NCBI GenBank assembly: GCA_027717595.1
Contig: JALLOF010000019.1
Coordinates: forward strand, 1 to 29,696
DNA: 29,696 bases
Direction of reading: 5' to 3'
DNA from: Nitrospinae bacterium AH_259_B05_G02_I21
GTDB taxonomy: Bacteria > JADFOP01
Position 1 is the stretch's first letter, and every line of letters begins with the position of its first letter. This document shows positions 1 to 8,322 of the stretch, piece after piece. A program made the translations under genes and the position numbers. Below the pieces are notes generated by a model, which was not told the origin of the DNA, made no database searches, and saw only the letters and a program-made list of their open reading frames with translations.

Positions 1-198
1 GATCAAAGGCGTGGGGGTTTGCACCGTCTCAGGGGTCAGCGGCGCCGGGCTGACCGTCACCTTCCAGGTCCGTCGAGCGCTGCATCCGGCCATGAGGACG
101 GCGAGGGCGAGGGCACCTGTGAAGCAAGCCCACAGGCGGGGCGCCCAGGGGGCTGGGGGTGCCCGATGATGCGGCATCTTCAACGGTGGCCAGCCCAT
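1..198 (-). CDS. Lipoprotein, 5' part only (runs off the window start)
   Basis: Reading the minus strand from the ATG at 198 gives 66 open codons to the window edge. The product starts MGWPPLKMPHH, has a hydrophobic stretch at about residues 22-36 and a lipobox LMAGC with the lipidated Cys at residue 39, followed by a Pro/Thr-rich segment. This is a type II signal peptide, so the mature protein should be anchored in the inner or outer membrane. An AAGGGA ribosome site lies just before the ATG. A second ATG at codon 8 is possible but has a poorer site. It lies downstream of the hydrolase at 374-1774 on the same strand but seems to have its own promoter (263-291). The function cannot be told because the body of the protein is outside the window. 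Confidence 0.7.
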   Translation of the reverse strand, partial: MGWPPLKMPHHRAPPAPWAPRLWACFTGALALAVLMAGCSARRTWKVTVSPAPLTPETVQTPTPLI

Positions 199-262
199 CG
201 TCCCTTGCTCTCGGGCCGTGCGGCCCACTTCAGGGTTTCCAAGTCGGCCTTACCTCTAAGAG

Positions 263-291
263 ACAATAACGTAAAATAATATTACTGTCAA
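263..291 (-). promoter_or_regulatory. Sigma70-like promoter for the lipoprotein at 198
   Basis: On the minus strand a perfect TTGACA (291-286) is followed after 17 bases by TATTGT (268-263, 4 of 6 matches to the -10 consensus). The spacer is AT-rich, unlike the surrounding DNA. The predicted start lies about 50 bases upstream of the lipoprotein ATG. Confidence 0.55.
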
Positions 292-302
292 CGTGGGTTT
301 TT

Positions 303-335
303 CTTTGGCAAGGGGAAAAAGCATATATGCCAAAG
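303..335. repeat. Short inverted repeat, 8-bp arms
   Basis: The arms CTTTGGCA (303-310) and TGCCAAAG (328-335) flank a 17-base A/T-rich centre. It lies between the stop of the hydrolase at 374 and the lipoprotein promoter. There is no T-run on either side, so an intrinsic terminator is not clearly supported; a protein-binding site is equally possible. Confidence 0.35.
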
Positions 336-373
336 GAATCAACGAGTCTCGTGCCTTGCCAGGGCTGGCCTCT

Positions 374-1774
374 TTATGGCAACACCCGTCCGCGCATGTG
401 GGCGGGGACGGGCAGGCCCAGGAGGGTAAGGAGGGTCGGGGCGATGTCGAGGTAGCTTATCTCTTCCGCCCCGCCTTTGGGCGCGCCTCGGGGGTGGCGC
501 AGGATAAAGAGCCCGTGCGTGGCGTGGTTGGCGTCGTCGGGGCCGGTGTCGTTCTCGGACCTGTGAATGGCACCCCAGCCGACGGTGCCGATGGAGCGCC
601 AGCGAAGATCCCCGAAGTAGACGAAGAGGTCCGGCGGGATGCCGCGGATCGTCTCGAAGACGTCCTCGGGCCTCATGACCCGGGTGTCGATGGGACGGCC
701 GTCTTCGTCGCCCAGGGCTTCGAGCTTCGCCTTGAGCTCACCCCGTACGACCTCGTAGGCGGCCGGGTCGACCACGCCTTTGGGCTCGCGGCCCTTGACG
801 TTTAGGCACACGCGGCCGTAGTAGCCCCCGTAGCCCCAGGCGGTCGTCTGCGACCACTCGACCATCTCCTGGCGCAACGGGGTCCCGGCCGGGTAGCGGT
901 CCTTGAGGGCGAGGTAGCCCTCGCGCTGGAGCCACTCGTTGATGCAAACACCCCCGAGCATCGCTTGGGCCCCGTGGTCCGAGCAGATGATGACGGCCGT
1001 CTCGTCGTCTAAGCAGGCCAAAAGCTCCGCAATCTGCTTATCGAGGAACCGGTAGTAGTCGGGGATGGCCCCTGCCAGGGGGTGGTCGGGCTCGTGCTTG
1101 GGATGGGCCGGGTCGAAGTACTTCCAAAAGCCGTGGTGGAGCCGATCGAGCCCGATCTCGACCATGATGAAGAGGTCCCACGGCCGGCTGGTCACCAGAT
1201 ACCTGGCCTGCTCGAAGCGCTGGCGGCCGACTGCGTAGATCCTATCGAGGAGGGCGTCTTTGTCCTCCGAGCGGAAATCCTCAACATCCATCAGGTACGG
1301 CCCGGCCACCCTCTCAAGCTCCTCCTTGAGGGAAGCCGGGTACGTGTAATCGGAGTCACTTGTCGGGGTCAGCAGGCAGGATACCAGCTCGCCGTTGACC
1401 TTCTTGGGCGGGTAGGTCTGGGGGACGCTGAGCACGATCACCCGCTTGCCCGCCTGGGAGGCCAGGTCCCAGACCCGCGGGGCTCCGACGGCGTGGGAGT
1501 CGGTCGTCACGTGGTCGTAGGAGTAGTCGGCCCGGTTGCGAAATCCGTAGACCCCAAGCTCGCCGGGTGTGAGGCCGGTCAGCATCGACGACCAGGCCGG
1601 GACTGTAATCGGCGGGTCGGTCGAGCGCATCCGGGCCGAGAAGCCCTCCTCGGCGAGCCTTCGTATGGTGGGCAGCTCGTCCCGCAGGGTCTCGAAGACG
1701 AGGGAGGGCTCGGCGCAGTCGAGCCCGATGACGGCGAGGCGCCGCGCCGGGGACAGGAAGCTTGGCTCACGCAT
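374..1774 (-). CDS. Alkaline-phosphatase-superfamily phosphodiesterase / nucleotide pyrophosphatase-like hydrolase
   Basis: A 466-residue protein of the type I phosphodiesterase / nucleotide pyrophosphatase branch of the alkaline phosphatase fold, which hydrolyses phosphate mono- or diesters with two bound metal ions. The metal and nucleophile positions are visible: the N-terminal VIGLDCAEP (first Asp), the ITVPAWSSMLTG segment with the likely Thr nucleophile, DRLHHGFW in the middle, VIICSDHGA (Asp-His pair) and ANHATHGLFILRHP near the C-terminus. No signal peptide is seen, so it is probably cytoplasmic. The ATG at 1774 is chosen over an upstream TTG at 1789 because AAGGA lies 7 bases before the ATG. 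Members of this family are often of unknown substrate, and the neighbours (a lipoprotein and proline catabolism) do not settle it. Confidence 0.85.
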   Translation of the reverse strand: MREPSFLSPARRLAVIGLDCAEPSLVFETLRDELPTIRRLAEEGFSARMRSTDPPITVPAWSSMLTGLTPGELGVYGFRNRADYSYDHVTTDSHAVGAPRVWDLASQAGKRVIVLSVPQTYPPKKVNGELVSCLLTPTSDSDYTYPASLKEELERVAGPYLMDVEDFRSEDKDALLDRIYAVGRQRFEQARYLVTSRPWDLFIMVEIGLDRLHHGFWKYFDPAHPKHEPDHPLAGAIPDYYRFLDKQIAELLACLDDETAVIICSDHGAQAMLGGVCINEWLQREGYLALKDRYPAGTPLRQEMVEWSQTTAWGYGGYYGRVCLNVKGREPKGVVDPAAYEVVRGELKAKLEALGDEDGRPIDTRVMRPEDVFETIRGIPPDLFVYFGDLRWRSIGTVGWGAIHRSENDTGPDDANHATHGLFILRHPRGAPKGGAEEISYLDIAPTLLTLLGLPVPAHMRGRVLP

Positions 1775-1869
1775 GGAGATGTCCTTCAAGGAACGTCGTG
1801 ACGTGTGCCCTCTTTAATCACGGCGGGGGATGGATGTCAAGGCGAGGCCCCACGGGCTCTCGGGTGGCG

Positions 1870-4863
1870 TCAGGAATCGTCCGATGTGCCAGTGGGAGCG
1901 AAGCCCCGGCGGATGGTGTTCTCGCAGATTGTGACGGGCTCGAGGAACTGCAGGAGGTAGTCGGGGCCGCCGGCCTTGCTGCCGACCCCGCTCATGCCGA
2001 AGCCGCCGAAGGGCTGGCGGCCGACGATGGCCCCCGTGATGGGGCGGTTGATGTAGAGGTTGCCGACCCGAAAGCGGCTGCGGGCGGCCTCAAGGTGGGC
2101 GGGACTTCGGGAGTAGACCCCGCCTGTGAGCTTGTAGGGGCTGGCGTTGGCGACATCAAGCGCCTCGTCGAAGTCCCGGGCGCGAGCGACGGCGACGACG
2201 GGCCCGAAAATCTCCTCGGTGAAGACGACAGCCTCGGGCGCGACGTCGGTGAAGATGACGGGCCCGACGAAGCATCCCCCGCCGGGGGGAGCCACGGCCA
2301 GGTGGCAGGCGGCTTCATCCCGGCCCCGGGCGATGTAGGACTCGATGGAGTGTAGGGCCTGCTCGTCGATGACCGCCCCGAGCTGGACGGCCGGGTCGGC
2401 GGGGTCGCCGATACGCAGGCTGCGGGCGGCCTCTGTGAGGCGGGCCACGAAGGGCTCGCAGGCGTCCCCAACGACGATGAGCCGCGAGCAGGCCGAGCAC
2501 TTCTGGCCCTGGTAGCCGAAGGCGCTGGCCACAGCCCCTGCCACCGCCTGGTCGAGGTCTGCGTCTGCGTCCACTATGATGGCGTTCTTTCCTCCCATCT
2601 CGGCAACGACCTTCTTTACCCCGGCCTGGCCCTCGGCCGTCTTCGCGGCCGCCTCGACTATGTCGAGACCGACCCGCATGCTCCCGGTGAAGGCGATCAG
2701 CGCCACGCCGGGGTGGCGCACCAAGTGGGCGCCCACCGCTCCGTCGCCGGGCAGGTAGTGCAGCGCGCCCGGTGGGACGCCCGAAGTGTGGAAGACCTCC
2801 ACCAGACGGGCCCCGGTAATCGGCGAGCGCTCCGAGGGCTTGAAGACGACCGGGTTGCCCGCCACGAGCGCGGCGGCGACCATCCCCGCCGGGATGGCCA
2901 CGGGGAAGTTCCACGGGGCGATGACGACGGCGACGCCGCGGGGCTGGTAGCGGTACTCGTTCTCCTCGCCCGCAAGCCCCCCCATGCGCTGAGGCTCGTC
3001 GAGACGCACCATCTCGCGGGCGTAGTACTCGCAAAAGTCGATGGCTTCGACGACGTCGGCGTCCGCCTCGGCCCACGTCTTGGAGGCCTCGTGGACGGCC
3101 AGGGCGGCGAGCTCGAATCTACGCTCGCGAAGCAGCGCCGCCGCCCGCCGAAGACACGCCGCCCGCTCGGCTGCGGGACGCGCTCCCCACGACGCAGCTT
3201 GGGCCTGGGCGGCCTCGACGGCCCGGTCGGCCTCGGCGGGCCCGGCGGCGAAGGTCTTCCCGACGACGACCCCTTCGCGGGCGGGGTTGGCCGAGACCAG
3301 AGGCGTGGCGGTCTCGGCCGGCTCGCCGCTTACGAGGATGGGGAAGGTGGCCCCGAAGGCGGCCTCGCCGGCCTCGAGGGCGCTGGCCATCGCGCGTCGG
3401 GCCTCGGGGCGGGTGAAGTCGGTAAGCGGCTCGTTGGCGAAGGGCAGCCACGTGGTCGGATCGTCGAGGTCTTCGGCGGGCGGGGCGGGGGAGGCCGCCT
3501 GCGGCGAGGGGTTCGGCGGGCTTAGGATCGCCTCGACCGATTCGCGCTCCACGAACTGGCGCCGAAGAATCGACTCGTTCGCCGTGTTTTCCAGCAGCCG
3601 GCGGACGAGGTAGGACATGCCGGGCACAAGCTCCCCGATGGGGACGTACTCGCGAAGAGCCACCCCTTCGGCGCCCAAGGCCACCTTGATGGGCTCCCCC
3701 ATGCCGTAGAGGGTCTGGACCTCGTAAGATTCGGGGGGCAGGCCCGCCGCCTCGGCGGCCGCCAGGCTGTAGGCGAGGCTTCGAAGGCTGTGGCTTGCCA
3801 AGGCGACCCGGACCTCGTTGGGGTGGGCCACAAGCAGCCCCACACACCGCTCGTAGGAGGCGTCGGTGGCCGCCTTGTCGGTGTAGACGGGAGGGGGCCA
3901 GCCCTTGAGGCGCGCCGAGATGGTCTCGTAGTCCCAGTAGGCGCCCTTGACCAGCCGGATGGCGAGCCGATGGCTCCGCTCCCGCGCCCAGGCAAGAAGG
4001 TCGCGGAGGTCCTCCTCGGTCTCGGTCAGGTAGGCCTGGACGGCCAGGCCGAGGCCGTCGTACCCCTCGAGGGAAGATTCCTCGAGGAGCCGCCTGTATA
4101 GCTCGTACGTGATCGGCTTTAGGTGGACCTGCTCCATATCGAGGCAGAGGAAGGCCCCGAGGCGGCGGGCCTCCTGGGCGATGGGTAGGAGCCGGGCGAG
4201 AATCCGCTCCACAGAGGCCTCCAGGGCCGCCGGGTCCACGAACGGGGCCAGGCTGGACGGCTTAACGGAGATGTTGAGAGGAGGGCCGATGCCCTGGGGG
4301 GCGTCGGGTGGTCGGGCGGGCCAGTCGGCCATGTCGGCGTGCAGCGTCGCCAAGAGCTCCTGGTAGCGGACCTGATAGGCGTCGGCCTCGGACTCGCTGA
4401 GGCAGGCCTCCCCGAGCAGGTCGACGGTGGTGAGGCGTCCGGCTTCCCACAGGGCCCTAAGGCCCGGGAGGGCTTCCTCCGGCGTCTCCCCTACGATGAA
4501 GCGCCGGGCGACCTCGGCGACGTTCTTGGTCACCTGCCCGGCCGCCGCGCGGGCCAGCCTCCCGGTGGGCTCAAGCCGCTCCAGGCCCCAGGAGAGAAAG
4601 CCTGGGATATTGACCTCCGGCCGGCCCAGGTACTCCTGGAGGTGCCGGATCATCTCGGCGGGGGTTGTGAGGCTAGGCAGGACGTCTATGAAGCGGAAGA
4701 GGGCGACCTTCGTGGCCTCGTCGGCCATCGCCCACTGAAGCACCTTGCCACCCCACCAATCGCCGCTGAACAGGGTTGATTCGGCCCCCGTCATGTGAGC
4801 CGCCAGGGCGCGTCCCTTGGCCTGTACCGCCTCCTCCGAGACCACAATCGGCATCGTCTTCAC
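1870..4863 (-). CDS. putA: Bifunctional proline dehydrogenase / L-glutamate gamma-semialdehyde dehydrogenase
   Basis: A 997-residue fusion that oxidises proline to glutamate in two steps. The FAD-dependent proline dehydrogenase barrel covers roughly residues 130-440, with LVKGAYWDYE, YGMGEPIKVAL and the C-terminal RRLLENTANES signature. The NAD-dependent aldehyde dehydrogenase covers roughly 500-985: WNFPVAIPAG (cofactor site), VAEMGGKNAI (general-base Glu), GYQGQKCSACSR (catalytic Cys) and EEIFGPVVAV. There is no ribbon-helix-helix DNA-binding domain at the N-terminus, so it is the shorter, non-regulatory kind of PutA, of normal length for that class. AGGAGG lies 9 bases before the ATG. The divergent regulator at 4966 could control it, but this is only positional. 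Confidence 0.95.
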   Translation of the reverse strand: MKTMPIVVSEEAVQAKGRALAAHMTGAESTLFSGDWWGGKVLQWAMADEATKVALFRFIDVLPSLTTPAEMIRHLQEYLGRPEVNIPGFLSWGLERLEPTGRLARAAAGQVTKNVAEVARRFIVGETPEEALPGLRALWEAGRLTTVDLLGEACLSESEADAYQVRYQELLATLHADMADWPARPPDAPQGIGPPLNISVKPSSLAPFVDPAALEASVERILARLLPIAQEARRLGAFLCLDMEQVHLKPITYELYRRLLEESSLEGYDGLGLAVQAYLTETEEDLRDLLAWARERSHRLAIRLVKGAYWDYETISARLKGWPPPVYTDKAATDASYERCVGLLVAHPNEVRVALASHSLRSLAYSLAAAEAAGLPPESYEVQTLYGMGEPIKVALGAEGVALREYVPIGELVPGMSYLVRRLLENTANESILRRQFVERESVEAILSPPNPSPQAASPAPPAEDLDDPTTWLPFANEPLTDFTRPEARRAMASALEAGEAAFGATFPILVSGEPAETATPLVSANPAREGVVVGKTFAAGPAEADRAVEAAQAQAASWGARPAAERAACLRRAAALLRERRFELAALAVHEASKTWAEADADVVEAIDFCEYYAREMVRLDEPQRMGGLAGEENEYRYQPRGVAVVIAPWNFPVAIPAGMVAAALVAGNPVVFKPSERSPITGARLVEVFHTSGVPPGALHYLPGDGAVGAHLVRHPGVALIAFTGSMRVGLDIVEAAAKTAEGQAGVKKVVAEMGGKNAIIVDADADLDQAVAGAVASAFGYQGQKCSACSRLIVVGDACEPFVARLTEAARSLRIGDPADPAVQLGAVIDEQALHSIESYIARGRDEAACHLAVAPPGGGCFVGPVIFTDVAPEAVVFTEEIFGPVVAVARARDFDEALDVANASPYKLTGGVYSRSPAHLEAARSRFRVGNLYINRPITGAIVGRQPFGGFGMSGVGSKAGGPDYLLQFLEPVTICENTIRRGFAPTGTSDDS

Positions 4864-4875
4864 CCTCCTAAATTT

Positions 4876-4904
4876 ATCGTAGGATGGGAGGCGCGAAAAA
4901 GCAA
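4876..4904 (-). promoter_or_regulatory. Possible promoter for putA
   Basis: On the minus strand TTGCTT (4904-4899) and TACGAT (4881-4876) are separated by 17 bases, each matching 4 of 6 consensus positions. The -10 is only about 13 bases upstream of the putA ATG and overlaps the ribosome-site region, which would leave a very short leader. Weak evidence. Confidence 0.3.
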
Positions 4905-4965
4905 CGGCGCGGGGGTAAGAAGGGGCAGGCCCCGGGCGTCACGAGGGATGGGAGGAGTTTGCGCC

Positions 4966-5316
4966 GTGGTGGAGCGGTATGACCAGACCCACTTCTCGCT
5001 GGCCGAAAGCCACCTGCTCGGAGAACAGCTGGCCGCGGCCCGGCGGGCGGTGGGGGTATCGGCAGGCTCGTTGGCCTGCCGACTCGGGGTCCCCGAGGTC
5101 ACCCTAGGCGAGTACGAGGCGGGCCGGGCGCGCCTTCCTGTCCGGTTCGTCTTCGCCGCCGCCCACGCGTTGGGCGTCTCGCCCTACCAGCTTCTGGCTG
5201 GCAAAGCCGACCGGGTGCTCAACCCCTGGGGGCCGAGCCTAGTCGAGTGGCGGAGGGTGCGGCGGCCTGAGGTGGATGCGTGCGAGGACCACGAAGGCTG
5301 GGAGGGAGTCTGGTGA
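4966..5316 (+). CDS. XRE-family helix-turn-helix regulator
   Basis: A small Cro/CI-type DNA-binding protein of about 116 residues. After a short N-terminus (VVERYDQTHFSLAE) comes a typical five-helix XRE domain: LGEQLAAARRAVGVSAGSLA, then LGVPEVTLGEYEAGRARLP (recognition region) and FAAAHALGVSPYQLL. The C-terminal 35 residues are Trp/Arg-rich and unassigned. I chose the GTG at 4966 because GGAGGAG (4951-4957) sits 8 bases before it; that motif would be inside the coding region if the ATG at 4948 were used. It is divergent from putA with about 100 bases between them, so regulation of proline catabolism or of itself is possible but unproven. Confidence 0.8.
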   Translation: MVERYDQTHFSLAESHLLGEQLAAARRAVGVSAGSLACRLGVPEVTLGEYEAGRARLPVRFVFAAAHALGVSPYQLLAGKADRVLNPWGPSLVEWRRVRRPEVDACEDHEGWEGVW

Positions 5317-5338
5317 GGGGCGGTGATTTAGCCCAGAA

Positions 5339-5375
5339 CGTCGAAAGCCAGCCTGGGCTGGGCTGGCTTTCGACG
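5339..5375. terminator. Strong hairpin between convergent genes (likely bidirectional terminator)
   Basis: Perfect 15-bp arms (5339-5353 and 5361-5375) enclose a 7-base loop. It starts 22 bases after the stop of the XRE gene and lies in the convergent gap before polA ends. No T-run follows on either strand, so termination is inferred from stem strength and position. Confidence 0.6.
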
Positions 5376-5633
5376 AGTGGAATTGGATAGGAGGTTTGTT
5401 CGCGTTCGATGATAATATAGGTTCCGGGGGACAGCCTGTCAAGGAAAAAATGCAGCCCGGGGAAGAAAAAATGCGTTCCCTGACTTCCTCAAACGACTGA
5501 TTTGAAAGACCCTGTGTCGCCAGCGATTGTGAATTCCCCGCCGATTGTGACAAGATGACAATTTAATTGGGTTTGAGCCATTCCGGGGTCCGACATTTTG
5601 CCCAAAATCCAGCAAAAAAAGTGCCCCAGCCAA
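5376..5633. other. Gene-free convergent gap, AT-richer, with short repeated motifs
   Basis: No convincing gene is present. The stretch contains two AAAAAATGC repeats (around 5446-5475) and, at about 5512-5555, GATTGTGAATTCCCC followed closely by GATTGTGACA. The latter arrangement recalls the multiple terminal repeats at IS21-type insertion sequence ends as I remember them, so it may be a relic of such an end. No transposase remnant is visible on either side. Confidence 0.25.
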
Positions 5634-8312
5634 TCAATGAACATCGCTCCATGAGACCCCCCATTTGGCGTCAACGGTGATGGGGACGCTTAGGTCCGCG
5701 ACCCCGTCCATCTTCTCCATCACGAGCTGTTCGACCTCCTCGACCTCGTCCTCTGGCACCTCGAAGAGGAGCTCGTCGTGGACCTGGAGAATCATCTTCG
5801 CCTCCAGACCCCTCTCGAGGAGCTCCCGGTAAATCTCCACCATCGCCCGTTTGATGAGGTCGGCGGCCGAGCCCTGGATGGGGGTGTTGACGGCCACCCG
5901 CTCGGCCATCTCGCGGGTGGTGCGGTCGGCGGCGGCGAGTTCCGGTAGGTATCGCCTCCGCCCAAGGACCGTCGTGACGTAGCCCTGCTCGTGTGCCTGG
6001 GCTTTGGCGGCCTCGATGTAGTCCTTCACCCGGGTGTAGCGGGCGAAGTAGCCTTCGATGTAGGCTCGGGCCTCTTCGCGGGAGACCTTGAGGTCGCGGG
6101 CCAGCCCGAAGGGCGACAGGCCGTAGACGATGCCGAAGTTGACGACCTTGGCCATCCTGCGCTGGTCGGCATCCACGGCCTTGGGTGTCACCCCGAAGAC
6201 CTCGGCGGCCGTGCGGGTGTGGATGTCCTCCCCGGCGGCGAAGGCTTCCATTAGCACCGGGTCCTGGGAGAGGTGAGCGAGGATGCGAAGCTCGATCTGG
6301 TTGTAATCGCACGAAAGCAGCCGCCAGCCCTCCTCGGCCACGAAGGCCCGCCGGATGCGCCGGCCGACCTCGGTTCTAACGGGGATGTTCTGGAGGTTTG
6401 GGTTCGAGGAGGAGAGCCTTCCTGTGGCGGTGACAGTCTGGTTGAACGAGGTGTGGATGCGGCCGGTCGTGGGGTTGATGAGGACGGGCAGGGCATCCAC
6501 GTATGTTCCCTTGAGTTTCGCCAGTGAGCGGTAGTTGAGGACCTCCGCCGGCAGGTCGTGCTCGAGGGAGAGCCGCTCCAGGACCTCCTGGTCGGTTGAG
6601 GGGCCGGTCTTGGTCCGCTTGAGCACAGGCAGGCCGATGCGCTCGAACAGGATGGTTCGAAGCTGCGCGGGGCTTTTGATGTTGAACTCCTCGCCCGCCA
6701 GGGTGTAGATGCGAGATGTGAGCTCGTCAATCTGGCGCTCCAGCTCCTTGGAGAGCTCCCCCAGCACGGAAGAGTCGACCTTCACCCCCCACCGCTCCAT
6801 CGCCACCAGCACCTCGATGAGCGGCATCTCCAACTCGTAGAGGAGGGGGGCCAGGGCGGCCTCGTCGATCTTGGCGCTCAAGGCGTGGGCGAGCCGCAAG
6901 GTGTAGTCGGCGTCCTCGCAGGCGTAGTCCGTGGCCACCTCAAGGGCGACCTGGTCGAAGGAGATCTGCTTGGCTCCCTTACCGGCCACATCTTCGTAGG
7001 TGGTCATCGTGTGGTTGAAGTGTTCGAGGGCCAGGCTGGCGAGGTTGTGCTGGCGGTGGGAGGGGTTGAGGACGTAGGAGGCCACCATGGTGTCGAAGGC
7101 GACGCCGGTGAGCTCCACTCCTGCGTTGGCCAGCACCAGCTCGTCGTACTTGATGTTGTGGCCGACTTTCTGGAGGGCCGCATCGGCCAGCAGGGGCCGG
7201 AGCGCTTCGAGCACGGAGGCCCGCTCGAGCTGCCGGGGCACCTCGGGGCCCGTGTGGGCCACGGGCACGTAGACCGCCTCGCCCTCGGACCAGGCCAGGG
7301 CGAGGCCCACCACCTCGGCCCTCATGGGATCGAGCGAGGTGGTCTCGACATCGAGGACGAACCGTCCGGCCCGCTCGATGGCCGTAAGCACCGAGGCGAA
7401 GTCCTCCTCGTCCACGACGGCCCGGTAGGCCCCGGCTTCCGGGGGCTCTTCGGGTGGTGAGAGGCGCTTTAGGAGGCGTGTGAACTCGAGCTCCTTGAGC
7501 AGCGCGGTCAGGGAGGGCCAGTCGGGCTCCTGGCGCGCAAGCCGGGCCAAGTCGAGCTCCAACGGAACGTCATCCTTCAGGCGGCAGAGCTCCGCCGAGA
7601 GGCGGGCCTGGTCGGCGTAGCGGGTCAAGTTCTCCCTGAGCTTGGGGCCCGAGACCTCCCCGGCTGCGGCGAGGACCGCCTCCAGAGAGCCGAACTGGCC
7701 GAGCAGCTTGGCCGCGGTCTTGATCCCCACGCCGGGCACACCCGGGACGTTGTCCACGCTGTCGCCCATAAGGCCGAGCAACTCAACGATCTGCTCAGGT
7801 CCCACGCCCATCTTCGCCTCCACCTCGGCCGGTGTGTAGCGGACGTCCTTGAGCGTGTCGTAGACCTCGACGTTGTCGGAGACGAGCTGGAAGAGGTCCT
7901 TGTCGCCGCCGATGATGGTGACGGCGATGCCCTTCGACTCGGCCCAGCGGGCGGCCGTGGCCAGCGCGTCGTCGGCCTCGTAGCCGGGCACCGCGAGCTG
8001 TGGGATGCTGAAGGCCTCCACCAGCTTGAATACCCACTCGAACTGCGGTACCAGGTCGTCGGGCGGCTCGGGCCGGTGGGCCTTGTAGTCGGGAAAGAGG
8101 GTCGTGCGAAATGTCGGGCCGGGCGGGTCGAAGGCGATGGCCAGGTGCTCGGGCTGCTCATCCTCGATGAGCTTAATCAGCATGTTGGCGAAGCCGAAGA
8201 TGGCGTTGGTGGGAAGGCCGGACTTGGTGGAGAGGTGCTGGCGGATGCCGTGGTAGGCCCGGAAGATGAAGGAGGTCCCGTCAATGAGGTAGAGGTGGTC
8301 CCGGCCGCTCAC
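5634..8312 (-). CDS. polA: DNA polymerase I
   Basis: An 892-residue family A polymerase with all three domains, working in Okazaki fragment maturation and excision repair. The 5'-3' exonuclease occupies about residues 1-290 (YLIDGTSFIFRAYH, GYEADDALAT, GDKDLFQLV, GLMGDSVDNVPGVPGVG). The 3'-5' exonuclease (about 310-470) keeps its acidic residues in DVETTSLDP, GHNIKYDELV and YACEDADYTL, so proofreading should be active. The polymerase part has motif A DYNQIELRILAHLS, motif B RRMAKVVNFGIVYGLSPFG and motif C QVHDELLFEVP. Its start lies 10 bases after the stop of the CLC gene, suggesting one transcript gatB-clc-polA. Confidence 0.97.
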   Translation of the reverse strand: MSGRDHLYLIDGTSFIFRAYHGIRQHLSTKSGLPTNAIFGFANMLIKLIEDEQPEHLAIAFDPPGPTFRTTLFPDYKAHRPEPPDDLVPQFEWVFKLVEAFSIPQLAVPGYEADDALATAARWAESKGIAVTIIGGDKDLFQLVSDNVEVYDTLKDVRYTPAEVEAKMGVGPEQIVELLGLMGDSVDNVPGVPGVGIKTAAKLLGQFGSLEAVLAAAGEVSGPKLRENLTRYADQARLSAELCRLKDDVPLELDLARLARQEPDWPSLTALLKELEFTRLLKRLSPPEEPPEAGAYRAVVDEEDFASVLTAIERAGRFVLDVETTSLDPMRAEVVGLALAWSEGEAVYVPVAHTGPEVPRQLERASVLEALRPLLADAALQKVGHNIKYDELVLANAGVELTGVAFDTMVASYVLNPSHRQHNLASLALEHFNHTMTTYEDVAGKGAKQISFDQVALEVATDYACEDADYTLRLAHALSAKIDEAALAPLLYELEMPLIEVLVAMERWGVKVDSSVLGELSKELERQIDELTSRIYTLAGEEFNIKSPAQLRTILFERIGLPVLKRTKTGPSTDQEVLERLSLEHDLPAEVLNYRSLAKLKGTYVDALPVLINPTTGRIHTSFNQTVTATGRLSSSNPNLQNIPVRTEVGRRIRRAFVAEEGWRLLSCDYNQIELRILAHLSQDPVLMEAFAAGEDIHTRTAAEVFGVTPKAVDADQRRMAKVVNFGIVYGLSPFGLARDLKVSREEARAYIEGYFARYTRVKDYIEAAKAQAHEQGYVTTVLGRRRYLPELAAADRTTREMAERVAVNTPIQGSAADLIKRAMVEIYRELLERGLEAKMILQVHDELLFEVPEDEVEEVEQLVMEKMDGVADLSVPITVDAKWGVSWSDVH

Positions 8313-8322
8313 GTCTTCCTCC

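Noticed and set aside
19-279. Plus-strand frame of 86 codons at the window start
   Set aside because: Its product is Arg/Gly/Pro-rich and random-looking; the minus strand in the same place gives a lipoprotein with a clear lipobox.
1082-1801. Long plus-strand frames opposite the phosphodiesterase and, likewise, opposite putA, polA, clc, gatB and pcrA
   Set aside because: They are antisense shadows typical of GC-rich coding DNA; the opposite strand carries recognisable conserved motifs throughout.
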